Below are positions 5,151 through 5,239 of a stretch of DNA of 5,239 bases, in pieces (position 1 is the first letter of the stretch; every line of letters starts with the position of its first letter). The stretch covers positions 1-5,239 of the forward strand of contig CAZYRX010000090.1 of the NCBI GenBank assembly GCA_964649895.1, in the 5' to 3' direction. Position numbers and translations under genes: made by a program. The notes beneath the pieces were generated by a model. That model had not been told where the DNA came from and did not search any database. It was given only the letters and a program-made list of their open reading frames with translations. The stretch comes from Halanaerobium sp964649895. Lineage in GTDB: Bacteria > Bacillota > Halanaerobiia > Halanaerobiales > Halanaerobiaceae.

Positions 5151-5165
5151 GACGTTATATGACGT
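5151..5165 (-). promoter_or_regulatory. ACGTC direct repeat around a candidate -10 element
   Basis: The minus strand reads ACGTCATATAACGTC: two ACGTC copies with a 10-nt period (one helical turn) overlapping a TATAAC hexamer at 5159-5154. Transcription from it would start some 30-35 nt before ATG 5113. No convincing -35 is present (ATGAAT at 17 bp). It could be a regulator site over a weak promoter; this is inference from position and repeat spacing. Confidence 0.3.
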
Positions 5166-5188
5166 GCAGAAAATCTATTCATTCAAAT

Positions 5189-5239
5189 CTATTCTATCCT
5201 TGACCTAATCTTGAGCCATGTTTCTTTGGTTAAAAAACT
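5189..5239 (-). other. Possible C-terminal end of an upstream gene entering the window
   Basis: On the minus strand the last 51 bases read as 16 sense codons (SFLTKETWLKIRSRIE) followed by TAG at 5191-5189. The other two minus-strand frames each contain at least one stop here. The residues look like an ordinary basic amphipathic C-terminus, but 16 codons are far too few to be sure, and no family can be named. Confidence 0.25.

Noticed and set aside
5114..5182. Extended N-terminus of the orphan protein
   Set aside because: No RBS at ATG 5182 and overlap with promoter-like sequence; the start at 5113 is better supported.
1..5239. CRISPR array, tRNA or rRNA genes
   Set aside because: No regularly spaced direct repeats, no tRNA T-arm or acceptor pattern and no rRNA-like conserved stretch were seen on either strand.

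Overview
The window is very AT-rich, with only short patches near 45% G+C. Every gene I can support lies on the minus strand. Base composition, strong AAGGAG- and GGAGG-type ribosome binding sites, Lys/Ile/Asn-rich proteins and the families present point to a low-G+C Firmicute, probably a clostridial or halanaerobial anaerobe. The lineage is an inference; no marker gene is present.

Layout from low to high coordinates (transcription runs the other way). 1-149: N-terminal 49 residues of a probable class I SAM-dependent methyltransferase, cut by the window edge. 150-330: intergenic, with its ribosome binding site and a 12-bp palindrome. 331-1329: DUF2157-type polytopic membrane protein with its own RBS and a candidate promoter. 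1345-1583: non-coding gap holding a G+C-rich patch with an imperfect hairpin. 1584-3690: probable three-gene operon, read 5'->3' as a HEAT-repeat protein, a Cys-motif NAD(P)H:FMN-type flavoprotein, and a second flavodoxin-like flavoprotein that starts with GTG immediately after the stop codon of the first. 3719-3969: a decayed 251-bp insertion-sequence remnant that keeps the promoter, RBS and first ~24 codons of an IS3-type OrfA and is bounded by 8-bp inverted repeats. 3970-4240: no gene seen, apart from a hairpin next to the IS end. 4241-5113: an unrecognised 290-residue soluble protein; its start is best placed at 5113, not at the longest ORF start. 5189-5239: possible last codons of another gene.

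The two flavoproteins and the HEAT protein probably work together or are at least co-expressed: same strand, gaps of 40 and 0 nt. Their substrate cannot be read from sequence. The IS remnant lies directly upstream with its extended -10 promoter pointing into this operon, so the operon may be transcribed at least partly from an IS-derived promoter. I see no tRNA, rRNA, CRISPR array or recognisable riboswitch, and no convincing new multi-gene system. The most unusual items are the mini-IS with a possibly co-opted promoter, the structured G+C-rich patch at 1501-1570, and the orphan 290-residue protein.
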